Shown here: positions 32,472 to 44,279 of the stretch, one piece after another
Numbering within the stretch: the stretch's first letter is position 1
Layout: every line of letters starts with the position of its first letter
Source of the DNA: Undaria pinnatifida
Taxonomy: Eukaryota; Sar; Phaeophyceae; Laminariales; Alariaceae
Assembly (NCBI GenBank): GCA_012845835.1
Contig: JABAKD010000015.1
Location: 8,090,467 to 8,154,466 of the forward strand
Length of the DNA: 64,000 nucleotides
Direction: 5' to 3'
Notes under the pieces: generated by a model
The model's input: the letters and a program-made list of their open reading frames with translations, nothing else
The model's database searches: none
What the model was told of the DNA's origin: nothing
Made by a program: the position numbers and the translations under genes

Positions 32472-32737
32472 TCGTGTTGAAATTATTAACACATGATGCG
32501 GTAGATGTGTGGGGCAGTACAAACCTAGGAACCGATCACTGCTATCATGCAGGGGTGTCCCTGGCTCTGTAACGGGGGCTCACACGAGGATTGCTTGGAT
32601 GTTGCATCTCTAGTCTTAGTTGCTTGCTGTCCCCCTCACACCTTCTGCCAAAAGGGGGGGGCGGGAAGCCGTTCGTTCGGGAAGGCGATAACGCCTCCCA
32701 GCTATAAAGGGGGCAAGTGCTATAAATCATAACGCCC

Positions 32738-33003
32738 CAACGTGCTACGATAGAGGCGCGCCATTTTTTTTTCCTTTCTGAAGTTCCCTACTCTAGGAGA
32801 ATAAGAAAAAAAGAGAAAAAATGATTTTGGAGAAAAATAAAACCGCTGACTGGATGAAACATCGCATGACCTAGCTAGGTGATGAACAAGAATCGTCCGA
32901 ACATAAATGGGGCGTATTTTCCGACGAATTTTGGGTTAAGGAGCCCCGTCATTCAGAAATCATTTCGGACGAAAAGCGATATACCTCGATCGGAGCACGC
33001 GTC
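32738..33003 (+). mobile_element. M1 MITE, left end damaged
   Basis: Starts CGTGCTACGATAGAGGCG, has ACTGGATGAAACATCGCATG and GGGTTAAGGAGCCCCGTC inside, and ends GATCGGAGCACGCGTC. No target duplication is visible. Confidence 0.65.
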
Positions 33004-33388
33004 TAATTGGGATACCATAACATGTGCACCAGTTTTTTTTTGTGCGGCAGCTCAGATGAGGAGTTTTATACCTCTGTTTTTATGGAGTGGTGTCGCATCT
33101 CTAGGCCTATATTGGTATGAAGATAGGTTCCTGGAACGGTCCTCGTGGACCCTGATGTAATATTCTGCAGTTCCAGGATTTGTGTCCCTTAATTCTTATG
33201 TTGGTCACCGTGGTCACCCGTCGCAGGTGTGGCGGGGGGTTGATAGAATCCACCGTCCCCATCCCGCTCGCTTGGAGCCTTGAACTGTGCCACGCCTTGG
33301 GGTAAAAAAAAGCAATCTACGAGGAGAAGAAGCCGTGCAACGCGGAGCGGAGCGGTGCTTCCCCAGCGCAGATACCTCCTGTCTCCCG
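33004..33388. other. No recognisable gene
   Basis: No exon or repeat assigned. Confidence 0.3.
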
Positions 33389-33822
33389 TGTTAAGGAATT
33401 CGAGGGGTATTAATCCGTTTGATCACTTGCAAAAGGTTAACCAATAACTTACCCGAACTAAGTCTTATAGCACTTCCCCACCCTGAAACGGCGGGATAGC
33501 AGGTCGGGCGGATATACGGGCGGACCTGTCAATATCCAAGCGGTTTCATTCCCTGGGGATACCGGGGAGAGTATTTTTCAAGCTCGACATGGGGAAAATC
33601 TGAAAAAGTTTATTGTTGTGGATGGTGGGATTCGAACCCACGACCCAAAAATCCATGGTCTGTCGACGACGCCATTTGTCAAAGAATTAGTGTGGTACTA
33701 GTCCGTTTGACCAGTTGCGAAAGGTTAACCAGTAGCTTACCCAAACTTTGCCTTATAACACGAACCCCCCCTGAAAAGGCGGGATAGCAGGTCGGCCGGA
33801 TATATGGGCGGACTTGTCAATC
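33389..33822 (-). mobile_element. TRIM with extra partial internal unit
   Basis: Two 84-bp terminal repeats (33389-33472 and 33677-33760) flank the interior. On the minus strand the primer-site TGGCGTCGTCGACAGACC follows the repeat at 33677, the B-box-like GGGTTCGAATCCC is next, and the far end is C-rich on the plus strand (polypurine on the minus strand). After 33760 a second partial interior (GGCGGGATAGCAGGTCGGCC) continues to about 33822. This suggests a tandem, recombination-made multimer. No TSD. Confidence 0.75.
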
Positions 33823-34204
33823 CACTAATACCGTACCACCCGCCCTACCACTCGGCAGCTATTTTTACAGCTCACGTCCAAAAAATATGATTTTGATCAA
33901 GATGAAAAAGTGCGACGGGATGAAACAAAGGCATGGCCTAGGTATTGCACAAAAAAGTTCGCTTTGAAAAACAAAAATGTTTTTTTCCCGACGATTCGGG
34001 ATTAAGAAGGAGCTCCGTCATTTCAGAATAACATGTATATAATATATATAGACTACATACATATATATATAACAAAAACGTGCTACCTTTAACGTATCTC
34101 GCGTCTCTAATACGCACCCTTGCTTAATATACTACTATTGATAATAGTAGTATTCCGATATATTTGGTACCTGGTCCCATTCCGACCAGAAATCTAAGCC
34201 ATGA

Positions 34205-34288
34205 TGTTAAGAAATTAGTCGAGTATTGGTCCGTTTGACCACTTGCAAAAGGTTAACCAACAGCTTACCCAAACTAAGCCTTACAAGA
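34205..34288 (-). mobile_element. Solo TRIM terminal repeat
   Basis: TGTTAAGAAATTAGTCGAGT, then TTTGACCACTTGCAAAAGG, to AAGCCTTACAAG: one terminal repeat with no interior, as left by recombination between the two repeats. Confidence 0.7.
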
Positions 34289-35530
34289 ATAACCTGAGTA
34301 ACCTAGCCCGAAAAATCATAGGGTGGGGCGTGAGATCAACGTGTGTATATGAAATACAATACTTTGGAGTCATCCCGCGCTAGGGGGTGCAACGGATTGT
34401 AAGGATTTTCCGAGCTCCTGACATGAGGAGCTCAATGTCGTCATCCATCATCACCCGGAGCATGACTCGGAAGACATTCGTTCGCGCGACCCAACCAACA
34501 TTTCCATGCGTGCGCTGTAAACGGCGCTAAAATAAGCATACCCGGAAAAAAAGTGTCATGCCTTACCGATAGTTCCACGGCTGGAGGAGGAGCTCAACCG
34601 GCCAGAACCCTTTGGTCCAAAAGGCGCAATCTCTACCGTACGATGATCCTTTTGGGTAGGGGTGCATGGCTTATATACACGCCTAGGGTGGACGGGTCAA
34701 CGCCGCCTATGACGGGTGTCACCGCTCGCGACCCGGGATCGTGTAGTGCCTGATCGGTGCTGTGTCCTCTCGCACATGCGTGTACGAGATCTACGATAGG
34801 TATCTACGACTCTGTCTTCCACATAGGGGTGTGTATAATATTTTTCTTCAGGACGACGGCACTGAAAGGTTGTTTGTAAAAAAAAATAAAAAACGTCAGA
34901 TGTGAGTACGACCGGTTGAATGGTTGAAAGCTCAACTAACTTTGCAAGCTGCGTGGTACATCTATATATCATTTCTCTGATATGGGGTTTGTGAATTGTT
35001 TTGGTATTAGAGTACTAAGCCTAAAATGAACCACGGGGTACCCAGGGTCCACCACGATCTTGCGGCAGAACCAATCCGGCGGCTCTCTTTATCTGGGGAC
35101 GGGTCAACAACGCCGTCCAATGACACGGGAGACCGCTCGCGACCCCCCGAGATTTTGTAAAGCCTGACTGGTGACGTGTCCCGTCCATTCGCGCATGACA
35201 TATGTGTTACGAGATGTACGATGGGTGTCCCCGGCCCCGTCTTCCACATCAGGGTGTTTACGAGGGGCGAAAAAAACGAATGCCTTTGCCTCGAACTAAA
35301 TCCTGACAAGAAACAAAAAGGACCATTTCCGCGAATGGTGCTATTATTTGTCACGAGAGTCCTGGGTGATTTTGAGAAGCTTCGAAAAATTTCGCAAAAA
35401 AGAGTCGATGTCCGGATTCGTAACGAAAAAAAACAAAAAAAAGTGTTTTTGTTTTTCGTGTTCGAAAATGTGACGTTTCATCACAATCCAAAATGTTACG
35501 AATCTCGTGATTTGCTTTGGTCATAAATCG
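34289..35530. other. Unassigned; R3 fragment
   Basis: An R3 copy lies at 34873-34957. Two related blocks (34690-34830 and 35080-35260; GGGTCAACAACGCCG type, CACGAGATGTACGATGGGTG type) show a local duplication about 400 bp apart. No exon called. Confidence 0.4.
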
Positions 35531-37278
35531 CGTTTTTTCGCGTTTCGTACTCTTACTTCTTGGTTAATACCCAATTTCCAATTTCCCATATGTTTCCTTC
35601 CAGCGTGGTATGCTTCTTGCACGGCCACGCATCAGATGCATGCCCCCTGTGTGTTCGTCGTAAGCTTGTTTTGTGCAGCAACACGTAGATCTTTGGTCGA
35701 CATTTGTTGTCGACGTTTCGTGCCCCCGCGCAGTTCTGCTTGGTCATTTTTTGTTGTTGGATTTTTTTATTGGTAGCAAATCCTTGGTCGATGTTTGTTG
35801 TCATCCGGAATCGTGACGTCACTCTGTGCAAAAATAAATAGGTGGAAAATTGGCCGAGGATAATGACGTCGTTCATATTTTTTTTTTTAAATTGACCGGA
35901 AAGTTAGCTTAATGAGCAGCACGTTTTATTGAATAATTTCCCAAAAAAAAGGACAAAAGTGGAAGAATGTGTGCAATACCTGGAGTTTGGCGGATCGGAG
36001 AATGGAATATAGGGAAAATCCTTGATAGACTCTGTAATAATGTGTTAGTGAGTAAGAGACTTCCAGTCAGAATTGTCTTGTACGTAACCCCTGCTGTGAT
36101 AGAAGCCCCCTTAAGGGACACAGCTTGTGTTGGGAAGCGCTCTCCTCATGGTTCATATACATGGTGTCTTCATTCATTTTTCCCGTTCGCAGCTCACAGC
36201 TAAGAAAAAAGAAATAAACAATGCAACAGCCAAAACTAAAAGCTCGTCTCGAGAAAGAAAAACGGGAGCACCAGGGGGGTCGGAGGAGGGTACGCGAAGC
36301 CCAAGGTTAATCAGTCCTGCCGACGACGCCATATGTCAAGCGGGCCTCCAGTTTCGGCTGCTCTACTGAGGTTGCCCCATTCTGGGTGTTCTGCCTCCCT
36401 CTATCTTGTTATGGTCTTCCTTTCGTCGATTTGCGCTAGTGAATGGTCCTATCCTTGGCGTTTAGGCCTCATTACGAGGTGTGGGGGATTCTATAGCCTC
36501 ATGTGTTTGTTTCGAATAGCCGCATCTTCGATCCCCTTTCCCGGTCTTTAGGATGAACTCTGTCGTCACCCTTCGACCGTCTTGAGGTCTGCATATACGA
36601 CTATTCAGGGTGGGCTAATGTAATAGAGTGTCAGTACAGCTGGCTATAGATTCGGTGAGATAGCCCTTAGAGGTTTGGTCTATCGACCACAAGAACATTT
36701 TCTTGGACGGAATATTCTGAGTGAAGATAACCCGTAGAATCTAGCTGGCTCATATCACAATAACGCTCTAGGTGACGGAATGTTCCTCCTCTGGACAAGA
36801 CAGATAGATACAAGCGCCAGTGAGAAGGTAGAACACCTTTGAGAACGTTTCTTTGGACAACATAGCTGTAAGCGCCTCAAGCTCCAGTAGGAAAGTAGAA
36901 TATCTACGAGAACGTTCTTTGTACGTTCCATAGAAAAAGGTCCAGAAGAGGGCACAGCAGTGCTGGGGTGAAGCGCACTCTGTGAGTCTCATCCCCTCAA
37001 GGTCTCACTCCTCCTTTCCTGTCTCATCGAGCTTCTCATAGCTCCACGCCAGAAATAAGACATCTATCCAGAAGACCCGGTGCTGTCTCCAAGCGAAGCT
37101 GATACTCCTGCGTCCCTTTCCTCACACCTCACGGCACCAAGTCATATCACACCGAAGAGGACGCAGGGTTGTCGGTGCTGGGAAGCGGTCTCCTCATGGT
37201 TCATGGTGTATTTCATTCGTTCATCTCTAGGCAGCCCACAGCTCGGACACAGACACAAAAGGCAGGGAAAGGTCATGC
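35531..37278. other. Unassigned; local duplication and R7
   Basis: GGGAAGCGCTCTCCTCATGG at about 36132 recurs as GGGAAGCGGTCTCCTCATGG at about 37181, with matching flanks for about 80 bp. A TRIM primer-site scrap (CCTGCCGACGACGCCATATG) is at about 36317 and R7 at 36470-36625. No exon is supported. Confidence 0.4.
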
Positions 37279-37279
37279 T

Positions 37280-37370
37280 TTGACCCCTCTAGAGCCCTAA
37301 AACCCCTCGGTGTACTAGATCCAAGTAACTCTGTCCCCGAAAACGGACTTCCAGTTCTAAAGGCGTTAAG
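37280..37370. mobile_element. M3 short element
   Basis: TGACCCCTCTAGAGCCC, then CTTCCAGTTCTAAAGGCGTT and AA. Confidence 0.5.
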
Positions 37371-37678
37371 GAACTGACTGTATGAGATGCTCGCCTGCGA
37401 GCATCGCCATCACCTGTGTTTTCGACCTCCTTTGATATTCTTCGACGTGACAGATTCCATCATCCGTCAGATAGCCGCAATCGTGTTTCATATAACTGTA
37501 GCTACGAAGGCGGCTGTGCCGTACGAATGGCACTCCGATACGCTGCTAAATTGCAGAGCTTTCCACGGATCATAAGCCCGTCGGGCCAGGAGGTTCCCTA
37601 AATCTCGCGGATCGAATCAGGCAGGATCAGGAGGTAGTTCGGACTCTCACGGGTCGGAACGGGTCGGGCCGGGAGGTT

Positions 37679-37949
37679 GACGCGTTCTACGGTAGAGGTG
37701 CACCACTTTTTTTTCCAACACTAACCCTCAATTTGGAAGCTTAAGACCTCTCCCAAAAACTGATTTTGGAGAAAAACAAAACTGCTACGTACCGGATGAA
37801 AAAATCCCATGGCCTAAGTTGTACAACGACAACCATGCGACAAAAAATGGCCTGTTATTTATTTTTTTTCCGACGATCTTGGGTTAAGGAGCTCCGTCAT
37901 TCAGAAAACATTTCAGACGAAAAGTGCTACCTCTATCGTAGCACGCGTC
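37679..37949 (+). mobile_element. M1 MITE, TSD GGTT
   Basis: 271 bp. GACGCGTTCTACGGTAGAGG at the left, ATCGTAGCACGCGTC at the right. Flanked by GGTT (37675-37678 and 37950-37953). The flanks are one GGGTC-rich block (like 5290-5700) split by the insertion, which independently marks the element boundaries. Confidence 0.85.
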
Positions 37950-38609
37950 GGTTTTCAAATCTCACGGTTCGGTTCGGGTCACCCTGACACCTACCCAACC
38001 CGAACCGCGGGAGGTGACCCGACCCGTGAAGTGTCTTGCTAAATTATTGCCCTACGCGGCGCTTGTGGCTGGGCGCCACGAACATCTCTGTGACGAGCAT
38101 TCCTGCCCAACTTCCCGCAGCTCGCGGACAGGCGCACGAGCATGCCTGCCTTTCGACACTACTGCAAGACGGCATCCCATGCTTAACGAAGAGTTGTTTT
38201 TTTTGCCTGACTTTCCCTTTTGTCTTTTTTGTCATCAAGCACAGCAAAAACCAAGAAACATTTCTGTCCCCCTCTCCCCCCTAAAAAAATAAATAAAACT
38301 TGCGGAACAGAGATCCAAAGGTCAGGAAGGCCTCGCATATCCCGTTCCAGAACAAAATTAAGCACAACACTAACAACCCTTTTAGCACCGCACTCTCGGA
38401 ACAAAACACTTGGAATTGGACTGTGAAGTTGTTTGGAGATGAAAATGGGTTAAGATAAAAAAACATACCTGGTACTCCGGAGTACTCGATAAGAACGGTC
38501 TAAGCAACCGGTACATGGCTCCGCAACGCCTGGAAAGTGCCTTGTTGGTGGTAAACACGCGCGTAAATATGCGCGTGAAACACACATAAGAAGTAATCCA
38601 ATATCTCAC

Positions 38610-38719
38610 CAAGTCAAGCTTCACTCCCTCTGGCGCGGCCGTGATGAGCTCGAGGTACCGTACCAGGTCATTTTTTGACACCTGACCGTCCCCATCAATA
38701 TCAACAAGCGTAAACGCCA
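38610..38719 (-). CDS. EF-hand exon of a calcium-binding protein
   Basis: Minus-strand exon of 110 bp with acceptor CCCATTGTACAG|TG (phase 1) and donor GACTTG|GTGAGA (phase 0). It encodes AFTLVDIDGDGQVSKNDLVR, then YLELITAAPEGVKLDL. DIDGDGQVSKND is a full EF-hand loop: Asp at 1, 3 and 5, Gly at 6, Val at 8 and Asp at 12. Position 12 is usually Glu; Asp there tends to weaken Ca2+ or favour Mg2+. Flanking helices fit. The family (calcineurin B, CHP or sensor-type) is inferred only from the AF-x-x-xDIDGDG pattern. Going leftward, an AG at TTTCCAG (about 38530) would add a short tail and a stop. Rightward exons are discussed at 47123, 59421 and 63320. Confidence 0.65.
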
Positions 38720-39905
38720 CTGTACAATGGGAAAGGGGGACAACAAAGTGGACACCACGGATGGCGTTGGGAGAAGGGGGACGTTTGGGGCGGCCGCGAA
38801 AGTCGTGCAATGGGAACACACGCTACAAGGAGGGGCGTGCCGATTTGTTTCTGACGCTTGTTCGCTTGAAAGCAGATTTTTTAGAGAAAAAGACGAAAAG
38901 TGCAAACCCGATGAACGATCCCATGCACAGTGGAGGTCCGCCGGTAAGGCGGTGGTGTGCCAGAGCAAACATGACCGCCTTGTTGGGGGGTGCTGCCTTG
39001 TTCATTCCAGGTTATGAGTGTCATTCCCCAGTCGCGCCAAGTGATTTCGACCGCCTTGTATCGGAATACCGCCTTATATAAGGATACCGCACTATTGGGG
39101 GGGACTACTACAGCATGGTAGGTATAAAACGGAACAAAAATTCGAAACGAAACGTGTTGTTCCGGCGATATCCCGCAGTTTACTGAGGTCTCTGTCACCG
39201 ATAATGTGCAGCTGTCCGCCAGTCTGTCCGCCTGTCTGCCCGGCAAGCCAAAATGTCATCAAACAGTGCACCCGTGCTTTCTACGCTACCGGCTCATGGA
39301 GGAACCTAATGATTCACACGGCAAGACATTATTATGGGGAGTTAAGGAAGCCCGAAACGTGTTACCACCATCGCCACAAGCATCTAGATTCTGTTCTTTA
39401 TTTGGTGGATTTCCTTTGTTTTTTTTTCATCTTTTTCCGGGAATGGTTATGAGTGATAAACGTTGAAAGCTCTTGATTGTATGCTTCGATAAGATACGAA
39501 TATCATGACGGTTGATTCCAGCAGGGATTTCCATTGATAGGTTGGCTACATGGCAGCGGGATTTTTTTTTGTCGAGATGGTGGAATAATATTCGGCCAAA
39601 TTTTCTGCCTTTCTTCCTGACGAGCGCGTTCCACGTTGCGCGTCGACATCGAGCCGTGATATAATATATTCATGATGCGCTTATCTTCCTCCTGGTGACC
39701 CACCACCCCACTTCTGCCCTCCATGCAATGGGCAAGCCCTCTATGCTTCGAGGTTCAAGAAACACGATGCTGCACATTTTTTGGATGGAAACAAAAACAC
39801 ATAACAACACAATACATTACGCATACTACATAGGTTTCCTTCAGCTTCCGAGGCTTTCTCATTTCGGGAATGTTACGAGTGACCAACGCAGAAAGCTCAT
39901 CCTGA
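38720..39905. other. Putative intron and unassigned sequence
   Basis: Upstream (minus strand) of the EF-hand exon. Several frames are open on both strands (for example 38823-39005), but none shows a motif or good splice sites. Confidence 0.35.
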
Positions 39906-40193
39906 CCAAGGCCACGATAGGGGGGAGGTCCCCCTTTTAGGAACCTTTTTTGCGGTGGCCTGGAGTCACTCGCGCGATTGACAGCCCCCCTGTTCCATTG
40001 CGGTATTAAGCTTGGTTGGGTGCTATTTTAAATCTGGCGACGTGGAACGCGCAATGCAATAGTTAGCCTCGCTGCGCCAAAACGCGTCGCATAATTTTTG
40101 TTCGTCAGTGAGATACAGAGTCAGTCACTCGTGCGAGAGGTAGCTCGAAGCCCTTCGTGAAAAACGGGGGTATCCACCCCTGCCGTAGCCTTG
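39906..40193. mobile_element. M2 element, complete
   Basis: CCAAGGCCACGATAGGGGGG at the left; GGGGGTATCCACCCCTGCCG then TAGCCTTG at the right. Inside: CACTCGCGCGATTGAC, TGTTCCATTGCGGTATTAAG, TAGCCTCGCTGCGCC. 288 bp. The minisatellite starts at the next base. Confidence 0.65.
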
Positions 40194-40915
40194 TAAGATG
40201 GAAAAAACATGACAATAATACTAAGTACAGTAGTAGGGGTCCCCTTAAGGCGGTCTCTAAATAAGGGAGATGGAAAAAACATGACAATAATACTAAGTAC
40301 AGTAGGGGTCCCCTTAAGGCGGTCTCTTGAGTAAGGTAGATGGAAAAAACATGACAATAATACTAAGTACAGTAGGGGTCCCCTTAAGGCGGTCTCTTGA
40401 GTAAGGTAGATGGAAAAAACATGACAATAATACTAAGTACAGTAGGGGTCCCCTTAAGGCGGTCTCTTGAGTAAGGTAGATGGAAAAAACATGACAATAA
40501 TACTAAGTACAGCAGGGGTCCCCTTAAGGCGGTCTCTAAATAAGGAAGATGGAAAAAACATGACAATAATACTAAGTACAGTAGGGGTCCCCTTAAGGCG
40601 GTCTCTTGAGTAAGGTAGATGGAAAAAACATGACAATAATACTAAGTACAGCAGGGGTCCCCTTAAGGCGGTCTCTAAGTAAGGAAGATGGAAAAAACAT
40701 GACAACAATACTAAGTGCAGTAGGGGTCCCCTTAAGGCGGTCTCTTGAGTAAGGAAGATGGAAAAAACATAAAAATAATGCTAAGTTCAGTAGTAGGGTT
40801 CCCCTTAAGGCGGTCTGTAAGTAAGAAAGATGGAGAAAACATAACAAAAATGCTAAGTACAGTAGGGTTCCCCTTAAGGCGGTCTCTGAGTAAGGCGTTA
40901 TCCCGGTCTAAGGCG
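40194..40915. repeat. 70-bp minisatellite x 10
   Basis: Units read AGATGGAAAAAACATGACAA, then TAATACTAAGTACAGTAGGG, then GTCCCCTTAAGGCGGTCTCT and a TGAGTAAGG or AAATAAGG spacer. Central units are nearly identical, outer ones diverged. No spacers as in CRISPR, and no protein is likely. Confidence 0.95.
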
Positions 40916-40982
40916 GTCAAAATCGTTTTTTCGCGCGACTCGGGAATTGCACTCATAACCCCGAATGGAGGAGGCGGCATCC

Positions 40983-41363
40983 TGTTGTAAGGCTCAGTTT
41001 GGGCAAGCTATTGGTTAACCTTTTTTTTACAAGTGGTCAAACGGACTGATACCCCACTAATACCTTAACAAATGGTGTCATCGGCAGGACCACGGGTTAT
41101 CTGGGTCGTGGGTTCAAAACCCAGCATCCACAATAATAAACTTTTTCAGACTTTCCCCATGTCGAACTTGAAAAATACTCTCCCCGGTATAGCCAGGAAA
41201 TGAAACCACTTGGATATTGACAGGTTCGCCCGAATATCCGGCCAACCTGGTATCCCGCCGTTTCAGGGGGGGGGGGTGGGGTTATAAGGCTTAGTTCGAG
41301 TAAGTTATTGGTTAACCTTTTGCAAGTGGTCAAGCGGACAAATACCCCACTAATACCTTAACA
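40983..41363 (+). mobile_element. TRIM element, complete
   Basis: Left repeat from TGTTGTAAGGCTCAG, right repeat to CTAATACCTTAACA. Primer site TGGTGTCATCGGCAGGACC two bases after the left repeat, B-box-like GGGTTCAAAACCC, and a G-rich polypurine tract (TCAGGGGGGGGGGG) before the right repeat. Confidence 0.8.
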
Positions 41364-41935
41364 AACCCCCAATTAGGCGGTCATATTGCTCTGGCACGCT
41401 ACCGCCGACTTACTGGGGGAAACCCTGCTGTAGTACGTGACTCGCTATATCAAGAAGAGTAAATATCCCCATGGTAGATAAGGAAGGACACCAGGTGGCA
41501 TTGAGGGCAGGGAGAGTTGAGGTGGGCGGCGAAATTTAAACCTTCCAGAACTGCCAAACACATTGCCAAAAACTTTTCCCACAGAAAACACTCCTCTCGT
41601 TCTAGGTGCTCAAGTATGTTCGATCCATCGAAACGCCAAAAACTTTTCCGCAGCAGATACACGCAGCGACAGGAGGAGGCAGCACTTTTTGGCCTACCAT
41701 TCTGTCCGGATCTGACAAGAGACCTTTGGACACTAAATACAGAATATAAACTGTTTGCTTGCTTGCTTATTGTCTTCTACGGACGAAGCCATTCGATACT
41801 GAAGCAAACTGTTGATTATATTTGCGGACATGACATCATGGCGTTTTTTTGTTTTTTGTTTTTTGTTTTTGAAGAAATGATGGGATTTTTTTAACCCCAT
41901 TATCGTCGGAATGCCATTTTTTTTTGTTTGCCTTT
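41364..41935. other. Unassigned
   Basis: A plus-strand frame (about 41517-41894) is open and of mixed composition (YTQRQEEAALFGLPFCPDL), but I see no family and no clear splice sites. Possibly a lost gene piece. Confidence 0.3.
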
Positions 41936-42102
41936 TTTGGTTTTGTTTGTCGTATACATTTCGACGCGAGTCGATGAGGGAAGAAAGTGCTGAATTCTTC
42001 TCGCGATGAAAACGAAGGCTCGTACAGCAGTGGGGAGGGGGGAGGAGGGCCCACTATGTGACCCCGGATCTTAGTTACTACTACTGCTGGGAGTGAGGGC
42101 GA

Positions 42103-42103
<1 letters not shown>
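41936..42103 (-). repeat. Repeat R8
   Basis: Minus strand: CTCGCCCTCACTCCCAGCAG, then AGATCCGGGGTCACATAGTG and GGCCCTCCTC, then ATCGCGAGAAGAATTCAGCA. The same repeat is at 17925-18095 (plus). Both copies begin next to TAG/TAC-type simple DNA. Confidence 0.55.
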
Positions 42104-42147
<44 letters not shown>

Positions 42148-42161
42148 CAGTAGCAGTAGTA

Positions 42162-42204
<43 letters not shown>

Positions 42205-42230
42205 CAGTAGTAGTAGGAGTAGTAGCAGTG

Positions 42231-42273
<43 letters not shown>

Positions 42274-42305
42274 CAGTAGTAGTAGTAGTAGTAGTGGTAG
42301 TAGTG

Positions 42306-42350
<45 letters not shown>
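42104..42350. repeat. (TAG)n microsatellite
   Basis: About 82 trinucleotides with CAG, GAG and TGG interruptions. Confidence 0.95.
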
Positions 42351-42599
42351 CGAGGACAATAAACGAGATGACGAAAAAACAAACAAACAAATACACAGTA
42401 CCAGGCCATGGTTTTTGCTCATCGGGTTGCATTTTCAGGGCGTTTTTTCGGTATGTGCGCTGAAAATCAGTTTTTGGGTTCTAAGAAAAGAACAGTTTTT
42501 TTTTCGGGGGAGCTCCTCAAAGACGTTAAGCACCTGAAAAAAAAACTTGTTTTTCCTTCTTTTTCGAGCTGCTCAAGGAGGTTAAGCACCTCAGAAAAA

Positions 42600-42876
42600 A
42601 AACGTAAACAGCTCGATGATGATGCTGATGATGTTGATAATGATGATGATGATCGATGTTGGCCGACGTGGGCCTGACGAGGAGCGCTGTAATCCTGCCC
42701 TCTCGTGTGGTCGTTCAGTGCCCTCATCATCATCACCGCCATCACAACATCTACCTGATTGGGGTCTTCATGTCTAGGGCTCCAGCACCTTTGTGTGACC
42801 ACGGGCTCTAGATTTTTGACAAGAGTTAGTGTGAGACAACAACAACAACAACAGCAACAACAACAACAACAACAGC

Positions 42877-42911
<35 letters not shown>
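42600..42911 (+). repeat. Repeat ending in (AAC)n
   Basis: ATGATG-rich DNA, then a unique-looking segment. Then GAGTTAGTGTGAGACAACAAC starts the AAC array (core GAGTTAGTGTGAGAC), running to 42911. It shares the pre-array end with 30280-30320. Confidence 0.5.
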
Positions 42912-42912
<1 letters not shown>

Positions 42913-43318
42913 CTATGGGATAACAATAGCAGCAGTAGCAGAAAAACAAAGACTTCTACCGTATAACGCATGTCAGTAATAACTCCCAAAAGGGGGGTGG
43001 GTTTGTAAAAGAGTTCGCAATGACTTGATGAGCGAAGCAGTCGCGACGCGTTGTCTGCGGTTCCTCCTTTGGTTTCCAAGTACCGCAAGTTTAAACGGCA
43101 AAACCATTGAGTTCATCGTGATTAATTCTCCGCTTTCTCTGTAAAGCGATGTAAACTCCGTTTTTGTAGAATACCACAGTGTTTCTCGATTAGTCGTATC
43201 ATAGCCATATACAAAAATTGCAACTGAACTGAAACAAACGATGTATCCGAAACAAACACGAAAATCGATGTTGTAGGTTGTGTGCTTGGATACGATACGG
43301 ACAAGACGACGCTTAGCT

Positions 43319-43403
43319 GTTAATAATTAGTGGGGCATTAATCTTTTGACCACTCACTTGCAAAAGGCTAACCGATTGCTTACCCAAACTAAGCCTTTCA
43401 ACA
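43319..43403 (-). mobile_element. Solo TRIM terminal repeat
   Basis: TGTTAATAATTAGTGGGGCA to AAGCCTTTCAACA, one repeat. On its right lies a tRNA-like head fragment. Confidence 0.7.
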
Positions 43404-43439
43404 CTCTCCCTGCGGTGGTACTCCGAGTGGGGGATGCGT

Positions 43440-43512
43440 GGTTGGTCGGTGTTGGGGAGCGTGCTCGTCATGGGTTGGAGGGTAACCCCTAGACCACCGG
43501 GGCGACCGGATG
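43440..43512 (-). mobile_element. tRNA-like SINE head fragment
   Basis: On the minus strand GGTCGCCCCGGTGGTCTAGG, then GGTTACCC. It has the same first 14 bases as the SINE head at 5053 but a different, good A box (TGGTCTAGGGG). No B box follows. This suggests a second SINE subfamily. Confidence 0.45.
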
Positions 43513-43996
43513 GTGTCATCGACCACGCAATTGGCAATAATCACAGCAGCTGACGCACGTTATAAACACTATTTTGAAAATGTCAGCTGTGAGTTCGATG
43601 AACTTAAAGGTCGACACTCATTTTTGCAAGCTGCGGGAGACACCGGCCGCGCGTTTTTAGAAGGGTATTACTCTTCGAGGATCCGGTGTCTTTGGTTGGT
43701 CTCTCCTCATGGCTCGCTGGATAGACTCAAGAGCTTTTTCATTAATTCCTCTACATTGAACTCTAAAATACAGAAAACGCAAGACAAGATAGAGTAGGAC
43801 AGGGTAGTGCGGGTAGTGCGGGTAGTGAGATGAGGGGCGTCCTGATTGTCCCACCATCGTCACCTACATTACCGCCCATCTACGATGGCCTTGACGTGAG
43901 TGTGACATCTAATATCACGTGGTTTCACCTCAACCGTGACATGGTTTCACATCGAATCTATTAACTATCCTTCTACGGAGGGCACTCCATTATATC

Positions 43997-44279
43997 CCCC
44001 CTGAAACGGCGGGATAGCTGGTCGGCCGGATATACGGGCGGACCTGTCAATATCCAAGCGGTTTCATTTCCTGGGGATACCAGGAAGAGTTTTTTTCAAG
44101 TTCGACATGGCGAAAGTCTGAAAAAAAATCTTATGGTCGATGTAGGACTCGAACCCACGACCCCAAAAACCCATGGTCCTGCCGACGACGCCATTTGTCA
44201 AGGTATTAGTGGGGTATTAGTCCGTTTGACCACTTGCAAAAGATTAACCGATAGCTTACCCAAACTAAGCCTTATAACA
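43997..44279 (-). mobile_element. TRIM lacking one terminal repeat
   Basis: Interior (CGGCGGGATAGCTGGTCGGC, then GACTCGAACCCACGACC) plus one repeat (44196-44279, TGTCAAGG to TTATAACA). The left repeat is gone. Primer site on the minus strand: TGGCGTCGTCGGCAGGACC. Confidence 0.75.

Noticed and set aside
33620-33680. A genuine tRNA gene, suggested by GGGTTCGAATCCC
   Set aside because: No 5' acceptor strand pairs with the 3' end and the anticodon loop is too large. It is the interior of a TRIM.
40194-40915. Regular 70-bp repeats that could look like a CRISPR array
   Set aside because: The whole unit is repeated with no unique spacers, there are no cas genes, and the window is eukaryotic.
42071-42432. 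Poly-Thr, poly-Tyr and poly-Leu frames
   Set aside because: Products of the (TAG)n array.
43657-43797. A minus-strand stretch with a good acceptor (TGTATTTTAG) that could bridge the EF-hand exons
   Set aside because: The peptide (VQCRGINEKALESI) fits EF-hand linkers poorly, no donor was found, and an R3 repeat overlaps.
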